DNA of 64,000 nt, from NCBI RefSeq assembly GCF_947623445.1, contig NC_135246.1, forward strand, positions 12,197,856-12,261,855, given 5' to 3'. A program made the translations under genes and the position numbers. Origin of the DNA: Clavelina lepadiformis. Its lineage: Eukaryota > Chordata > Ascidiacea > Aplousobranchia > Clavelinidae. Positions 46,363 through 59,507 of the stretch are shown one piece after another (within the stretch, counting starts at the first letter, position 1; each line of letters starts with the position of its first letter). The notes below the pieces were generated by a model, which had not been told where the DNA came from, searched no databases, and saw nothing but the letters and a program-made list of their open reading frames with translations.

Positions 46363-49300
46363 CTAAAATTGCAAAGCCTTTTTGAGCAACTTTTTTCTCA
46401 TCGTATACCAAATTCCAATTGAAATTATTATAATAGCGAGTAAACACCCAATTCCAATCAAAAGATTTTGAGATATTTCTTCAGCATCAGTTAGAGGTTT
46501 TGATTTTTGTTCAGCTTCTTCAATGAATACTACAAAAGAAAAAAAGCCTTGTCTCCGTTCACTTATTAAAATTGCAAACCCTAATGGAATCATTCTATGC
46601 TTACAAATGCAGCTTCCAGTGTGATCTTTGTAAGCATGTGTTGTACAGACGCATTCCTCACGTCTAAGAGCATCGTAGACACAAGCTCCGCTTCCGCAGT
46701 CGCGATTGCACACATCGCCTGTGAAAATCAACAAAATACATTTCATTATTCGCATGAGAGCCTGCTGCGATACTGCGCAACGATGACAAGATGCTTTTGG
46801 AATTTGAATTTAATTAGTTAACTATAATTTATGATAATAAAAATATAATAACTATAATTTAGGTTAAGTAAATTTTTGGATAGTTTATGAAAAACATGAA
46901 GTTGAGCCATGTCCCATGCAAATCAAAATTTCGATTCTAAAGTATGAATATCACATATGTAGATGGCATAACGTCTTCCATAATACCTTTACTACAACTT
47001 AAGTTTCGTTTAAATAACCATATATGGTGACTGAAAAATTATTTGCAATGGTGTTTCTTTCTGTGCAATCGACTAAACTGTAAATTTCAAAATAGCTACA
47101 TACTTGGATCTCTGACAAATGTAAATATCCCCGATCCGGAAGCGACTGCTTCAATTTGCCGTCGCGACCTGAAGCTCAAAACGGTTCTTCTTCTACGTGG
47201 TGCACACTGCCAAAGATGATATATAAAATTGACGGCATTGACTTTATACAATGTTTTTTTAATCAACATGATATTCGGAAAGGACAAACAAAATTTTTCT
47301 GGAATAAACGCTTTTTTAGAGAAAATATAACCGTCAGGATAATTGGATCTTTTAATCCAACAACTGAAAGCATACTTTAGCGAAAATAAATGAAAAGAAA
47401 ATTTCTAAACACTAACGTCTGGCTCGCAGCTGGATCCACCAGTTTCAAGGCAAATTCTGATTCCAAAATTCAACGATGTGGTTTGGCTGTTGGAGTGAAA
47501 ATGAGCTTTTAGACCAAGTTCCACTTGGGATCCAGTGCCTTGGGTGTTTATGGACAAGGTGTTAAGCAAAGCTGCGTTATTGGACGTGGAAGCCACTCTG
47601 CAACCCCCGCTTTATAATAGTGGTAAAAAAAATTAAAATTAAAAAGACAAAGACAAATCTGATAAAAATGCTTTTGCCGTTGCACATGTCACTGACTTTG
47701 ATATAGGCTTGTTTATACCTTATTAGCTGGATGTTGTCACTCACTGTATCGGCCGCCGATGAAGAGAGAGTTTCGCAAACTGTTTTTAAATTTTCCGAGA
47801 TAAAACTGTTTGGCCCAATCTGAAATTACACGCCTAAGGTTAATAAAGCTGTTACTGTAGCCTACATTTCTCAAAGATTTTGCCTTAGAGCAGTTTTTTT
47901 AAAGAATAGGTTTCGACTTCTTTGTATAAGTACGTCAGTTGAGCAAAGCACATACATGACACTCTAAATGGAAAAGGAAACAATTAAAACTATTTAAAGT
48001 TTACCTGAAAATTCATATCTGTGTCTGTGTTGATGGTAGATCCAGCGGACAAGGCCGTAGTGAAAGAGCTGTCTGTGAAAGCATTTACGTTGATGTCAAC
48101 GACGCTCGTTCCAAGGTTGACAAACAAATCGTTGGGAAATACAACAGGTCTACCATTCAAAACAGAAAGAGTTGATTAAAGGTTTTGTCAACACTCAGAC
48201 CACTTAATATGACTTTCAACACCTTGCCAACGATCCATTGTAAGTGTTGGATACATTTCCAGAAACAAGAAATGAGCAGGAAATGGGAATCGTGACGTAA
48301 GTTCCGATTGTCACATCTCCACTTGTATGAACGTTTGTGAGATTCCAGCTGTATAATAAATGCGTGTCGTTGTTCTAAAAAATTCAACAAGAACTTTGAT
48401 AAAATATACGTTCATTAGTGCCGTAACTATTACTAAAATAGTTCAAAATAAAATAAAAAGTACAACAGCACTAATTGATGGTTATTACGTCAGAAATGAA
48501 TAAAGAATATTGAAACAAGAAAATGAGCATCGTAATAAAAAATTTGGTCATTATGCGCAAACGTTTTTTTAAGAATATTTTTCTCTTGCAACTACCGTTA
48601 TTGTCGGATTGCACGTTCCTCTGAAAGTCAAATAATCTCCTGAAAGACTCCCAGAGCAATTCCCGAGCAACAGATCTGTTTCATTTATGCCGAGATCGGA
48701 GAAATATGGAAAGTATGACGTACAATCAATCTGATTTGGGGAGCAAGTGTGATTGGTTGGAAGTTCTAAAAGAAGTTATAAAACAACTTATAGTTACAAC
48801 TTTTTTCCATAAATTATGAATACAACGCAATTTTAAACAATACAATTATCTGGTATAATGTCAGAATTTATCAACAATTTCTTAACAAACAAATTACCGC
48901 AGGTGGTCCCACTAATCCCATTAGTTGAGCGATCAGCATACGTATTTGGGCAAGTGCATGAATAGCTTCCATCTGAATTGGTACACGTCGAAACATCGGA
49001 ACATTCCGATTGGTTGTTCCTGCATTCATCGAAATCTGATTTAAAACATGAAAAATTAAAGAGTAAAAATAATAATATACAAAAGTTAATATCGTTTTTA
49101 AAATTTGAAGGATTCCCGTCACGACATGCAGTATATGGATTAATTTATTAAAACCACACAATAAATAGATGCTACATACAAGCATCGAACAATTAGCTTA
49201 CCATAAGCTGACACGGCCGTTGAGTTGATCGTTGTTTCAATACTACTCATTCTCAATATATTGGTAAACTCCGCGGCGGTTTTTGTCGAATTTTGAAAAC

Positions 49301-49849
49301 GAAAATAAACAACGTATACAGACACCGGGTAAGAAAAGGATGGGTTGACAATGGAATTAAGAATTAATTCCAAAGTTGCATTAAAGCTAGCAACCGAAAA
49401 CTCCAATGTTTCATTTCTTGTCAGTTCATCGATGATGTCTTGTGACTAAATGCAATGTGATCGTTGCTAGTCGTATGACTTTGCAAACAACTAATTTCCA
49501 GTAAATGCAGGCCCAAAATACCACTTAAACAAATCTGTTCAGTAAAGTTATTACCGTATTTGCAAGCTCATCTCCACGAGTCGTTGCATTTCCGGTTGTC
49601 GTCCCATTTGTGACAAAAATAGCTCGATAGTAAAAGGAATAAGTTGGTTCTACAAAGAAAATTGTAGTAGGATTACAAGAATATATTTTATTATCAATTT
49701 TCATTATACAGTACTGAGTTAATCGTAAAATAATTTGCAAAATATTATAGACTATGTAAATTCAATCGAATTTCGTTGCGTATACCTGCTCGATGTATCG
49801 ATCCCGCCAAAATTACGCAGAGAGAAACGAAGTACAAAGTTTGCGCCAT
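46363..49849 (-). CDS. ZP-domain membrane protein B (SEA-like, EGF, ZP, EGF, TM)
   Basis: Exons, 5' to 3': 49849-49786, 49649-49555, 49445-49202, 49035-48898, 48765-48596, 48374-48223, 48149-48005, 47819-47719, 47609-47417, 47206-47104, 46718-46605 and 46529-46363; 1686 nt, 561 residues. Seen: signal peptide (MAQTLYFVSLCVILAGS), a beta-rich SEA-like region (22-134), one EGF (135-180), a ZP domain (about 181-434, with LLGNCSGSLSGDYLTF and TIGTYVTIPISCSF), a furin-type site PRRRRTV (437-443), a second Cys-rich EGF-like module after it (469-506), one membrane helix (about 529-549) and a short basic tail. ZP proteins polymerise into extracellular filaments after cleavage at such a site. All exons from 2 on match exons of gene A. 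An out-of-frame ATG overlaps four bases before the start. Confidence 0.88.
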
Positions 49850-52342
49850 CTCATGTCACCCACATCAACCTTGCGACACAAAATGACTGTACATAAACGT
49901 TGTAGAAGGTAGGCTTCAAAAAATTACCACCTCTAAAACAACAACACTAAATTATAAAAAACACTGTAATAAAAAGGACAATAAAACGAATATGTAAATC
50001 TTGGAAATACTCTGTTAACTTAAACAAACTGCATGCTCGCCGTATGACGTAAATAGTTTACAGTTGGTTTAAATATTGAATTTTATTTTTGTTTCCGCAA
50101 GGCGCATCGTGCTCGAGCCTCGCATTCCGAAAACAAATTTTCTGCAACTTTTCTTTCTGAGCTCGCCAAAGCTGAAAATTGTCTTGGGCCAGTAACTATT
50201 GCTAAGACATTTAGACTGCTAACACATGTACTCTGTAAGTAATTTACGTGTTTTGCTTCAAGTTTAAGGTATTTTTACTAAATATGTTTATTACATTGCC
50301 AACTTCATATCTTTCATATACTGTATTCTGGTGATTGCTGCTGGCTTAAAAAATTATACATCATGCCAATGACGAAAAATTCCTTTTTATTCTTATACAA
50401 GCCTATCAGTTGCCTTTCGTTAACCGACAAACAAATGTGTTTGCAGCTTCTCTGTGCTAAAAGACAATATTTCTTTTCCATTAAGATACTAAAATATAGA
50501 GTTTTTGAGGTATAATGACACAACAGAAAACCCACTTTACGCTTAGTTGAGCATGCGGGTTTCCTACCTTTTCCTACGTAAATTGTCAACCAAGTGTCAA
50601 TTAGAAACTATCATCTCTATTCAGGTTCACTAACCACTCCAAAAATTAATAAACCTATCGATGAGAAATGGGTGAAGGCACACCCCATGAACCAGTTCTC
50701 ATCAGAAATCTACCGTATCGTACCTATTTAATGTTGGTGTAAAATATTTCGTGTCATGGGAGAACTTTGACGCCAAGTGATTTTCAATGATAATAACTTA
50801 ACCGCATCAAAATCAAGTTGCTGACAATGGGACAATCATGTTATGATCACGCGAAGTCGACATCTATTCTTCAATGAAAACAAGTTTGGATTTGAATAAA
50901 GTTTTTCAAGACGAGACCTTCAGGCTACTTATAAAGAAAAAAAGCACCAACCGCATTATATATTTGTCTTCGAAGTTGGTAGTACAAGGTAATTAAATTG
51001 GGTCAGCCCATCCACTTCGGTAGGATGCCCTGATATAGGCCCCTCTGTCTTTAATACTATAAAAAATGAACCTGACCACCTCCAGCATACTTATCTTGAT
51101 ATTGCTCAGTTAAATTGCAACAGTGTTAACTAAGGATTTTCCTGCTTATCTTTTTTTTTATATTGTTTTAAGATAGGCCTACGATTGATATTTCCATTTC
51201 AAGGTTTTTGTGCTTCTGTTTTTCTCTTGTATACCAAAACCAGCAATGCATTTGTTCAAATTTATTCATTTACCATAGTTACATATGACTGAGCTTACTA
51301 CTTGCCGCAATGGATGACACCAGTTTATTTACAAATATGGGTCAAGTGATTACGATGCATAGACATTGAATTTTTACTGAAAAACTAAACTATGCCGAAG
51401 GAGGCTTTTAACCATAAATAACAAAAAGCAATATTTAAGCGTCATAGGATCAACATGGGATTGATATAGCAAAACGCTAAGAAATGCACAGCAAAATCAC
51501 AGAATTACATATCGCAAAATTTTACAGCACTTGAGAAAGTATATGCAAGAAGTTTTGAAGCCATCACAGATCAAATATTGTATATACCCTGAAGAAATGA
51601 AACGTTCAAATTTACAGCTTTTGATAAAGCTTTGTACCAATTGACACAGCATGACCGAAATGAGCTTTTAACATACTTTTGTAACTGGCAATGCATTAAA
51701 ATTTTTAGACGGGAAAATAATTTGAGATTTGACAACCAAATAGAGATTTCCTTCTTTGCCACCAACCTGGTCATCATCGTCGCCATTGTCAGCAGCCTGG
51801 TCAGCAGCCTGGTCAGCAGCCTGGTCAGCAGCCTGGTCAGCAGCTTTTTATATTATAAAAATAGACAAAGCGGACGTCGGGCGAATTTTGTTAATTATTA
51901 CTTTTTATATCTCATAAATAGACAAGACAAAAATGTCGTCCTTTAAAAAGTTACATGCTCTAATTACATAAAAAATTACATAACACCGCTACAAAAACTA
52001 GAAAATGATTTATGAGCGTATATGATTGCAATTATGATATTTAGCAGCAGAACCATCAGTCAGCATGACGATGTGCGACAGATTTTCAGTATAAGCCAGC
52101 ATTAAACAATATCCACAAACGTGCATGAAATACTACTTTACCCCATGTTAGTTGTTTAACCTTTAAATAGTGGTAATACGCTACAGTTGAAATCATTTCG
52201 TTTGTACAATCAGTTTGCCTTGATTCGATATGTAACGGACAAATTGATCTCTAATAACTAGCTACAGACACAATATCTAACTCAATATAAGATACTAAAA
52301 CCGCACTACCAAGGAAGATGAAGTTTGGCATGCGGTGATTTT
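49850..52342. other. Region between the tandem ZP genes
   Basis: About 2.5 kb holding the probable promoter of ZP gene B and the 3' UTR of ZP gene A. The only structured element seen is the 12-bp minisatellite at 51788-51844. No gene supported. Confidence 0.5.
51788..51844. repeat. 12-bp minisatellite
   Basis: Four perfect and one partial copy of GTCAGCAGCCTG. On the minus strand one frame reads as repeats of Ala-Ala-Asp-Gln followed by an acidic run and stays open for about 170 further bases, but no start or homology supports a gene. Confidence 0.85.
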
Positions 52343-55300
52343 TTAGTTTGTGATATCATGAGTATTCACATATGAGGACATATCATATGATTTGGAAGCA
52401 GCCGCTCTCTTTCTGACAAAGAAAGCTGCGATCATAGCAATAAGAGCGACAACAAGAACGCAAGCAAGTCCTATCAAGATAAAAATGGTGGTCCTGTCCT
52501 CTGGTGCCGATGCTTCTGGCGTCTCTGGAACTTCCACAAGGTTGGATTCTGAAACAACTGTAATTCAGAAAACTTTCCTAGAAGTACGCTCTTGCCATGC
52601 ATTATTAGCTTGGGAGCGTTTATTTTAAATTCAGGTTAAGAGTTTCGCAACGTCAGTCAACATCTCCACTATTGATTCAATTTGATAAATCTTTTACAAT
52701 TTGTCTTTAAGGAAACTTTTTTCAACCTACCAATAAGAAGAAACATAAACTATACGAGGAGCTATGGCGTAGCCTATATAGCTTACCTTCACATTCGCCG
52801 GCTGCGTTTTTGTAGGCATTATCAGAACACACGCACTGGGGTTGGCGGGCAGCATCAAGTACACAAATTCCAACACCACAAACACGATTGCAAGCGTCAT
52901 CTACCGGCCAAAATAATTATTACATATATACGCACTGACACTGCTGTAAATTACCAGCACCACACATGCAGGAAACTTTGATTGATAACGAACCTGGGGC
53001 TCTTTCAAAGGCGGTCTCAACTTCACCGCTTTCCACGTCTTCTCTCCTCATTCTCGCTTGGATGATGGAACGTCTTCTTCTGCTGCTACTACAATCCTAC
53101 GAGATAAGATAAATTTTTAAAAGTTTGTACAAAATCAAAACCAGAATTTATACTTTGCTGAAATGATTCAAGTTACTTTAAAGTTATTTCAGGAAGGCAT
53201 TATTTCGTTCATATATGACAAGACGCCCTCCTATAATTGCTTACCTCAGCACAGCTAGAACCTCCTGCCTCGTTGCAAGCAACAACCTCGAAATGGGCGA
53301 CGGTAACAGTGCTGGTGCCGTAGAAATGAGCGTCCACCGCCACCAAAGCAGTTGACCCAGTACCTTGCCTGATAACGCTCAGAGTCTCCAAGATTTGTCT
53401 ATTTTCATTGGTTTGTTCGACTTCACAACGATTACTGGAAATGAAAACTTTATGCTTAGAACTGTACGTTTAGGTTACATTATACTTCAAGCATATATTA
53501 ATATCAAACCTAATCAGCTGAATTGATTGTTGAGTATTCCCAGCGGGAGTTGTGTAGAAAGATCGAACTTGAATTTTAATTGTACTAGGCAAGGCTGCAG
53601 TTGTTCCAAGCTAATACAGTACATGTAAAAAATAATTTCAATGAATTAAGTTGTTGTTCAGAGTTGTTTGAATTTTGCTTTGTTGTTATTACGAGTGGAA
53701 TGTGGAAACGACTAAGAAGTGAAAAAGACAAAACTCCAAGTAATGTTTTTAGATAATGTTTGCTCTATGTAATTCACTGCTATGCTTCTTGGGTAGTTTT
53801 ACCGAGAAGTATAGTTTTCGATCTGTGGTGACTGGGCCAGAGACCGCATTTGAGGTGCTTTCATCTAAGAATGGGGTTGCAGTAAAACCGAAGCTCTCCC
53901 CCGCCTCGTTGTTCAATGAATCGCCAAAAATTATATCCCTGGGAATAGTTAAAAATTTTATGTTTTTTTTTCAAAGCGTTTGTCTTGGAAAAATTAAGCA
54001 GGCGCAATTCTTACTTTCTTTCCGCGGAAACGTTGAAGGTCACATTCTGTGACGACACAAATGTACACGTGATTGGTATCGTGACATATTGCCCGATTGT
54101 GACGGTGGCAGATTCGTTGATGTTGGTTAAATTCCATGCGTAGAATATATGAGTGTTGTTTTCCTGTTACATTAATAAAGTAACAATTGATATTAAGCGG
54201 TGAAAGATTAAAACTTCAGACAAAGATTGACCCCACAATTAACGGAACATCACTTACGGAGATTGAAGGGTTGCACTCCCCGTTAAAGCTAAGATTTTCC
54301 CCCGATACTGTGCCGCTGCAGTTTCCTAGCAGTAATTCAGTCTCGTTGATGCCCAGGTTAGTGAAATAAGGTAAATAAGCGGTAACATTTACCGTCTCCG
54401 CCGAACATGTGAATGAAGTTGGTAATTCTATTGAATATATAAAACAATGTTGAATTATTAGAGAAATCCACGTATAAGTATTTTGAATTTTAAAACTTGC
54501 TCAAATACGATTGTCGGTTCGATGGAAGCATTTGAATCAAGAGACGCGAGAATACCGAGGAAAGCGCTTACCACAAACCGTTCCGTTTACGTCCCCGGTG
54601 GATCTGTCAGCATAAGTTTCCAGACATTCACATGTAAAGCTTCCGTCGGTGTTAGTGCAATTTGCGTTGTCGGAGCAGTTTCCATAGTTGGTCAAACATT
54701 CGTTGTATTCTTATAAAAAAATAAGAGTTAATTGATACAACAGCTTAGTGCTAGTATAATAAAATCCAACGAAAATAAATGCACCTGCAACTGATATGGT
54801 GTCGCTACCGATCGCGGTAGTGAAAGTAAAGTTGCTCAAGATGGTAGTAAGCTCGGCGGCGGTTTTCGACGATTGGTTGAAACAAATCTCAACGATGAAT
54901 TCAGTTTCTGAAGAATTTCCTTGAACAGCTTCGACCGTAATTGACGAAGAATTGTAAGAGAATCCCAGAGTGCTTGAATTTGTCAATTCCTCAAGGAAAT
55001 TGTTTGTCTGAAGACCATGGATTGCGAATTATAAATCATTCAAATTAACGTGTCTCAGTTTGCCAGCACTTACGGCAGTCGTAACATCGCTGCGTCTGGA
55101 GTCGACAGTTCCTGATGTAGCTGTAGATAAAGTGATCGAAAGTCTGTAGTAGTAATCTTCTCCAGCTTCTATAAACGTAAATGTATATGCATTAACATTA
55201 AAACAACAGCGCTCGATAAATCCGGTCGCTTTACAGGTTACAATCGACGCTTAAGAAAGCCAACACTGGAGAGTATTTTTTTTCTGTGGGATTAATGTTA

Positions 55301-58010
55301 TGAGAAGACCAAAAATCAACCTTCACAGAAAGTCCCATTTCCGCTGTAACCGTCATTGCAGGTACATGTGTAACTGCCGGCCGAGTCTGCGCATGTCGCA
55401 TTGCCGTCACAAGGGTTTGACGCGCATTCGTTAATATCTGTAGCAAAATATATAATGTTTGGCGTAATCACATTTTGTCTTTTAAAATTATAAGTGTAAC
55501 CCTTATCCTCATGGCATAATATCTGAACATTGAAAGTTCTAATGCCACAGTGACTATCAAAAAAGAAAAACTACAGATAATGCGATGATTAAAAGGTGTA
55601 TATGGTGAAGATCATTACTGTATAGATACAATTTAGTTGACAACTTACTTGAACAACTTCCCGATCCCACACCGGTTCCGGTATAGCCAGAGTTGCAAGC
55701 GCAACTGAAACTTCCAGCGGTGTTTGTGCAGGATGCTTGAGAATCGCAGGAAGAGGTGTTACTGCACTCGTCAACATCTGGAAAAAACGCGTGGTGTTAT
55801 ACAAATACGCCTTGTATATGGGGAGTTAGGCCAGGTTCTTATGGGTAGCGAAACATATAAAGGCAACCCAAGTTAACCTTCGCAAAACTTCGGATCAGCA
55901 GTGGTGTTTTCAGTGTATCCAGTGTCACAATCGCAAAAGTAAGTTTCTCCCGTAGGGTCCATGCACGTCCCGTTGTCTCCACAGGTAATGCTTAAACTTG
56001 TACATTCGTCGATCTCTACCGGTAAAAGAAAAATCCATGATTGAGTCTTTTAATGTTTTTCCTGTCTAAAGAAAATAGAGTTTATTTAAACCAAAAAGGG
56101 AAAAGTATCGTCTTACCTGTACAACTCACTCCATCTCCACTGAATCCACGATCACAAGCGCAGGTGAAGCTACCTTCAGTGTTGGTGCACGTCGCATTGG
56201 CGTGACAGTTGTCGGTGTTGGCTGTACATTCATCGATATCTATACGAAGAGCGAAAAGATAAGTTTGGTAGTTCAATTTTTATTAGAATTTCTCCCGTCA
56301 CCACCCAAATATTCTATGAATAAATACTTATAGGAATTCAAGTACCGTTGCATTTTTGTTTTTATATTTCTTTAGCATAGTTCAAATCTGGCGCGTCTTA
56401 TCAAAACTGGGCGCGGCTGATCCCTTTGTATAGAATTTTTTATGCGTTAGTTAACATCAAAATGGATATTTCTATGACTGTTAAAAAAAATCACGAAAAT
56501 TTATGTTCAAAATGCTGTTCATAATTTCATGGAAGGTTACACATGAATAAGAAGAAGATATATTGTTCAATTATAAGATAACCGTTTGACTTCCAACGTA
56601 TCCTCTTTTGGATGGGGATAGGCGCCTTACATTCTTAGAAATATGCTTTTTTATTTGTGTCATATCAAAACAAATCTTTAAAATTTAACCGCTCGCCCAC
56701 GCTTTACTATTGCAAGTGACGGTCTTTTCGCGCTTTGTGGTAGTTAAAAAAAAAATAAAGAATATTAACCGCCAGCACATTTTTCCTAAAATTTTGTACA
56801 TCACGTCGAATATTTATTTAAAACATATTAAGCATAACAGCAATAAACTCAAATATAATCAATGTCAGTAATTGCCAGCATTATAGTAAAACTTTATTGG
56901 TGTAAATGTCAAAATATTTTCACTGTTAAAACAGTTTTAGCCAGGAAAAATGTAATAACTTGACTTTGTTTGGAAGCATTATATGAATGAAAAAAGTAAA
57001 TATCATTGTTTCAGGATTAGGTATGAAAACACGTTAACCTTTCTTTTTTCTGTTGAAATAACTCACCTACGCAAATTCTGCTAGTATCCAATTCATAACC
57101 AGAGTTACAGGTGCAAGTGTAATTTCCAGGTAAGTTTGTGCAATTGAATGTCTGAGCTCCGCAAATTGTTGTATTGGAACACTCATCGATATCTAAAAAG
57201 TGCATTTAAAATTTAGAGCAATATTTTCGGTACTGAAACTATAGAACAGTTCATGGTTATTAGAACTGTGTCAATACGCTATTATCTTTTTTATGCAGAC
57301 ATCTAATATCTTCTTTTTTGGTATGTTTTCTGTATGACATACGTATATTTGCCAATGAGTTTACCTGGGCAATTGGTTCCGTCTGGTATTATGGAATTGT
57401 CAGGTTCAAATGTCATTGTACTTGCAGTTTGATTGTAACCGCTGTTACACCGACATCGGAAGATTCCAAGCATGGCGTTAAGGTCGGTGCATGTGGCGTC
57501 TTCGTGGCAAGCTGAGTTGCCAGAAAACGAGCAAGCACTATTAACTGGAAAATAAATTTAGCGCTTCCTAAATTTATGAAAAAAAATGCAAAACCATATT
57601 CAACTTGTTTGCTTTTCCAGGCTATATACCAAAACTTACTGAACACAATATTCGACCCAAAACTAGCCATTTCCGCAGCGGATTGTGAAGCGAAAACGTT
57701 AGTTGTTGTGGAGGCGATTGACACTGTACTACCCACCGTAAATGTGACATTGAATATGCGGAGTGCTAAAATGCAATAGAATAATTCAAAATTTAAGTTA
57801 ACAATTTTCAATCTTCAGGTACTTCTATTTTTCCAATGGTTGCTGTACGAAAATTATGCAACAAATCAAAAATCGTTGCACAAACCACAAATATGTAGGC
57901 AACAACAGCTTAGTTTTTGACTTACCCGCATCCGGTGTAAAAATCTGTGAAGAACACTGCACAACAAATAAAACGGTTATAGCGATGCTGGTCAAAAGAA
58001 CCTTTGTCAT
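52343..58010 (-). CDS. ZP-domain membrane protein A (six EGF, SEA-like, EGF, ZP, EGF, TM)
   Basis: Exons, 5' to 3': 58010-57926, 57765-57640, 57544-57365, 57192-57067, 56239-56117, 56015-55878, 55777-55649, 55437-55321, 55168-55074, 55007-54785, 54709-54572, 54427-54258, 54163-54015, 53938-53803, 53610-53510, 53434-53245, 53096-52994, 52900-52787 and 52548-52343; 2649 nt, 882 residues. Seen: signal peptide (MTKVLLTSIAITVLFVVQC), a short unassigned domain (29-70), six EGF modules (71-341, one per exon, several calcium-binding such as DIDEC), a SEA-like region (342-447), EGF (448-493), ZP (494-742), furin site SRRRRS (747-752), an EGF-like module (777-814), a membrane helix (about 835-858) and a Tyr-containing tail. 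The layout recalls UMODL1 and ascidian vitelline-coat ZP/EGF proteins (inference). Confidence 0.9.
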
Positions 58011-59243
58011 TTTCTTTTCAGCTTGTGGGAAAATACTGCTTAAAATTTATAAATACTTGCCTTTGAAAAAACAGCACTTTACGAAATATCGCAAAGAGGC
58101 ACTTTCTAAACAAGAAATTTATTGACAAATGTTGAACTTATTATCTTTAAATGTATTTATTCAGACATAGGTTAGAAAACTTTTCATGCAAAACTTCAAA
58201 TTCGTTTTACAAAGAGTATAAGCCCCTTCAACTTTGTTGTCGACCCATCTCTAGTCTCCACAATGTTACATGGTCGGTGACGAAGTACACCCAACAGTTT
58301 ATCTGTTAATAGCTGCAGAGTTGGCCCCACTTAGAGCTATTAAAATCATGCTAACCCATTCTGTTCTGGCTTAAATAAGCACGAAAACTGATGTTCATTC
58401 ACTGCTGCTGGACCTTAAATTCTCTCCATCATGTTACTGCGACAACCCTTCCTTCAACCCAGGCTTTTATAGGGCGCACGAGATGACATCAAACCGTTTA
58501 CGCAATACCGACACGCCCGTGTTCGTTAAGCTAAGCATTCCATTTTTAGTTATCTAAACAAACACGCGTATGCAATAGCAAGCTGAAGAATGAAGACTTT
58601 AAAATAATTTTTTAAAAAGAAGTATAAGTTATTTTAACGCGAGAGAAAAAATAGCTAGCCTTTTCTTGAAACCATGAAACTTTTTATTAGTTAGTTTATA
58701 ACATACAGTATGTCAATTGTAGTTAATTTAAAAAAATGTGATTGTAATACTGGATATAATTTAGTTGACTTTTTTTTCAGGTTTTACTTATAATGACATA
58801 ATATAGCACATATTAAATAGATATAGGCTATTTGTATTTAGATGATATCTGTCCAATATACTGTATATACATAAAATATATATAATTAAAAAAGTTATAT
58901 GTAAGTGTGTTGTGTGATAATTGGAAATCGGTATTTTTAGGCATATAAACCATTTGCACAAAGATTTATTTTAAATTTCTGCCTCTGCAATTCGCACAAG
59001 AAGTCAATAGAGACGCCGTTTTTTGACCTTGTTGGAACTAAATTCTTTTCTAAAATTTTAGTGGTCTTGTAAAAGCAATTTTGAAGGCCAGGATCTTTTA
59101 TTTAAATAAAATTCGGCGCACTTGTCGTAAGAGTGAAAGGGGTGCAACTAGGCGTAGCCGTACTGTATGTCGTTGTCATGGCTTATGACTTGAAATGGAC
59201 GCAGTTCGTAGGCTATTTCCTTGAGTGATTTTAATTTTACAGA
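58011..59243. other. Upstream region of ZP gene A and of the small + strand gene
   Basis: A 1.2-kb AT-rich stretch between divergent genes, expected to hold both promoters. No element, repeat or coding sequence stands out. Confidence 0.45.
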
Positions 59244-59507
59244 ATGAATAATAAGCGTAGGATGTTGCGGTTGAACGCAAAACATAGAAAGATTCGCTTA
59301 AAAAAGCTGGATGTTTTTAGCAAGTCATTGGGAGAAAACCTTAAAAACGACGATAAAAGCGTAAGTCGTAGAAATATGAATATACACTACAAAGGTGGAC
59401 TTCATGAAATGACCTTAATATAACAACGACCTCGCCTGTGCCTATAGGAAACGGCTGCTGGTTACACCCACAACGTTGGACGATATGCTGAAAGACAATG
59501 GTTATAG
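59244..59507 (+). CDS. Possible small basic protein of 58 residues
   Basis: Two exons, 59244-59360 and 59448-59507, joined by a GTAAGT donor and a CTATAG acceptor, give 177 nt including the stop. The product begins with a basic run (MNNKRRMLRLNAKHRKIRLK) and ends ETAAGYTHNVGRYAERQWL. The ATG lies one base after TTTTACAG, a strong 3' splice site at the very start of the coding sequence, as in spliced-leader trans-spliced genes. A possible poly(A) signal follows at 59798. I do not recognise the family. The basic N-terminus would suit a nucleolar or mitochondrial-ribosomal role, but that is a guess. The gene could also have additional exons. Confidence 0.4.
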
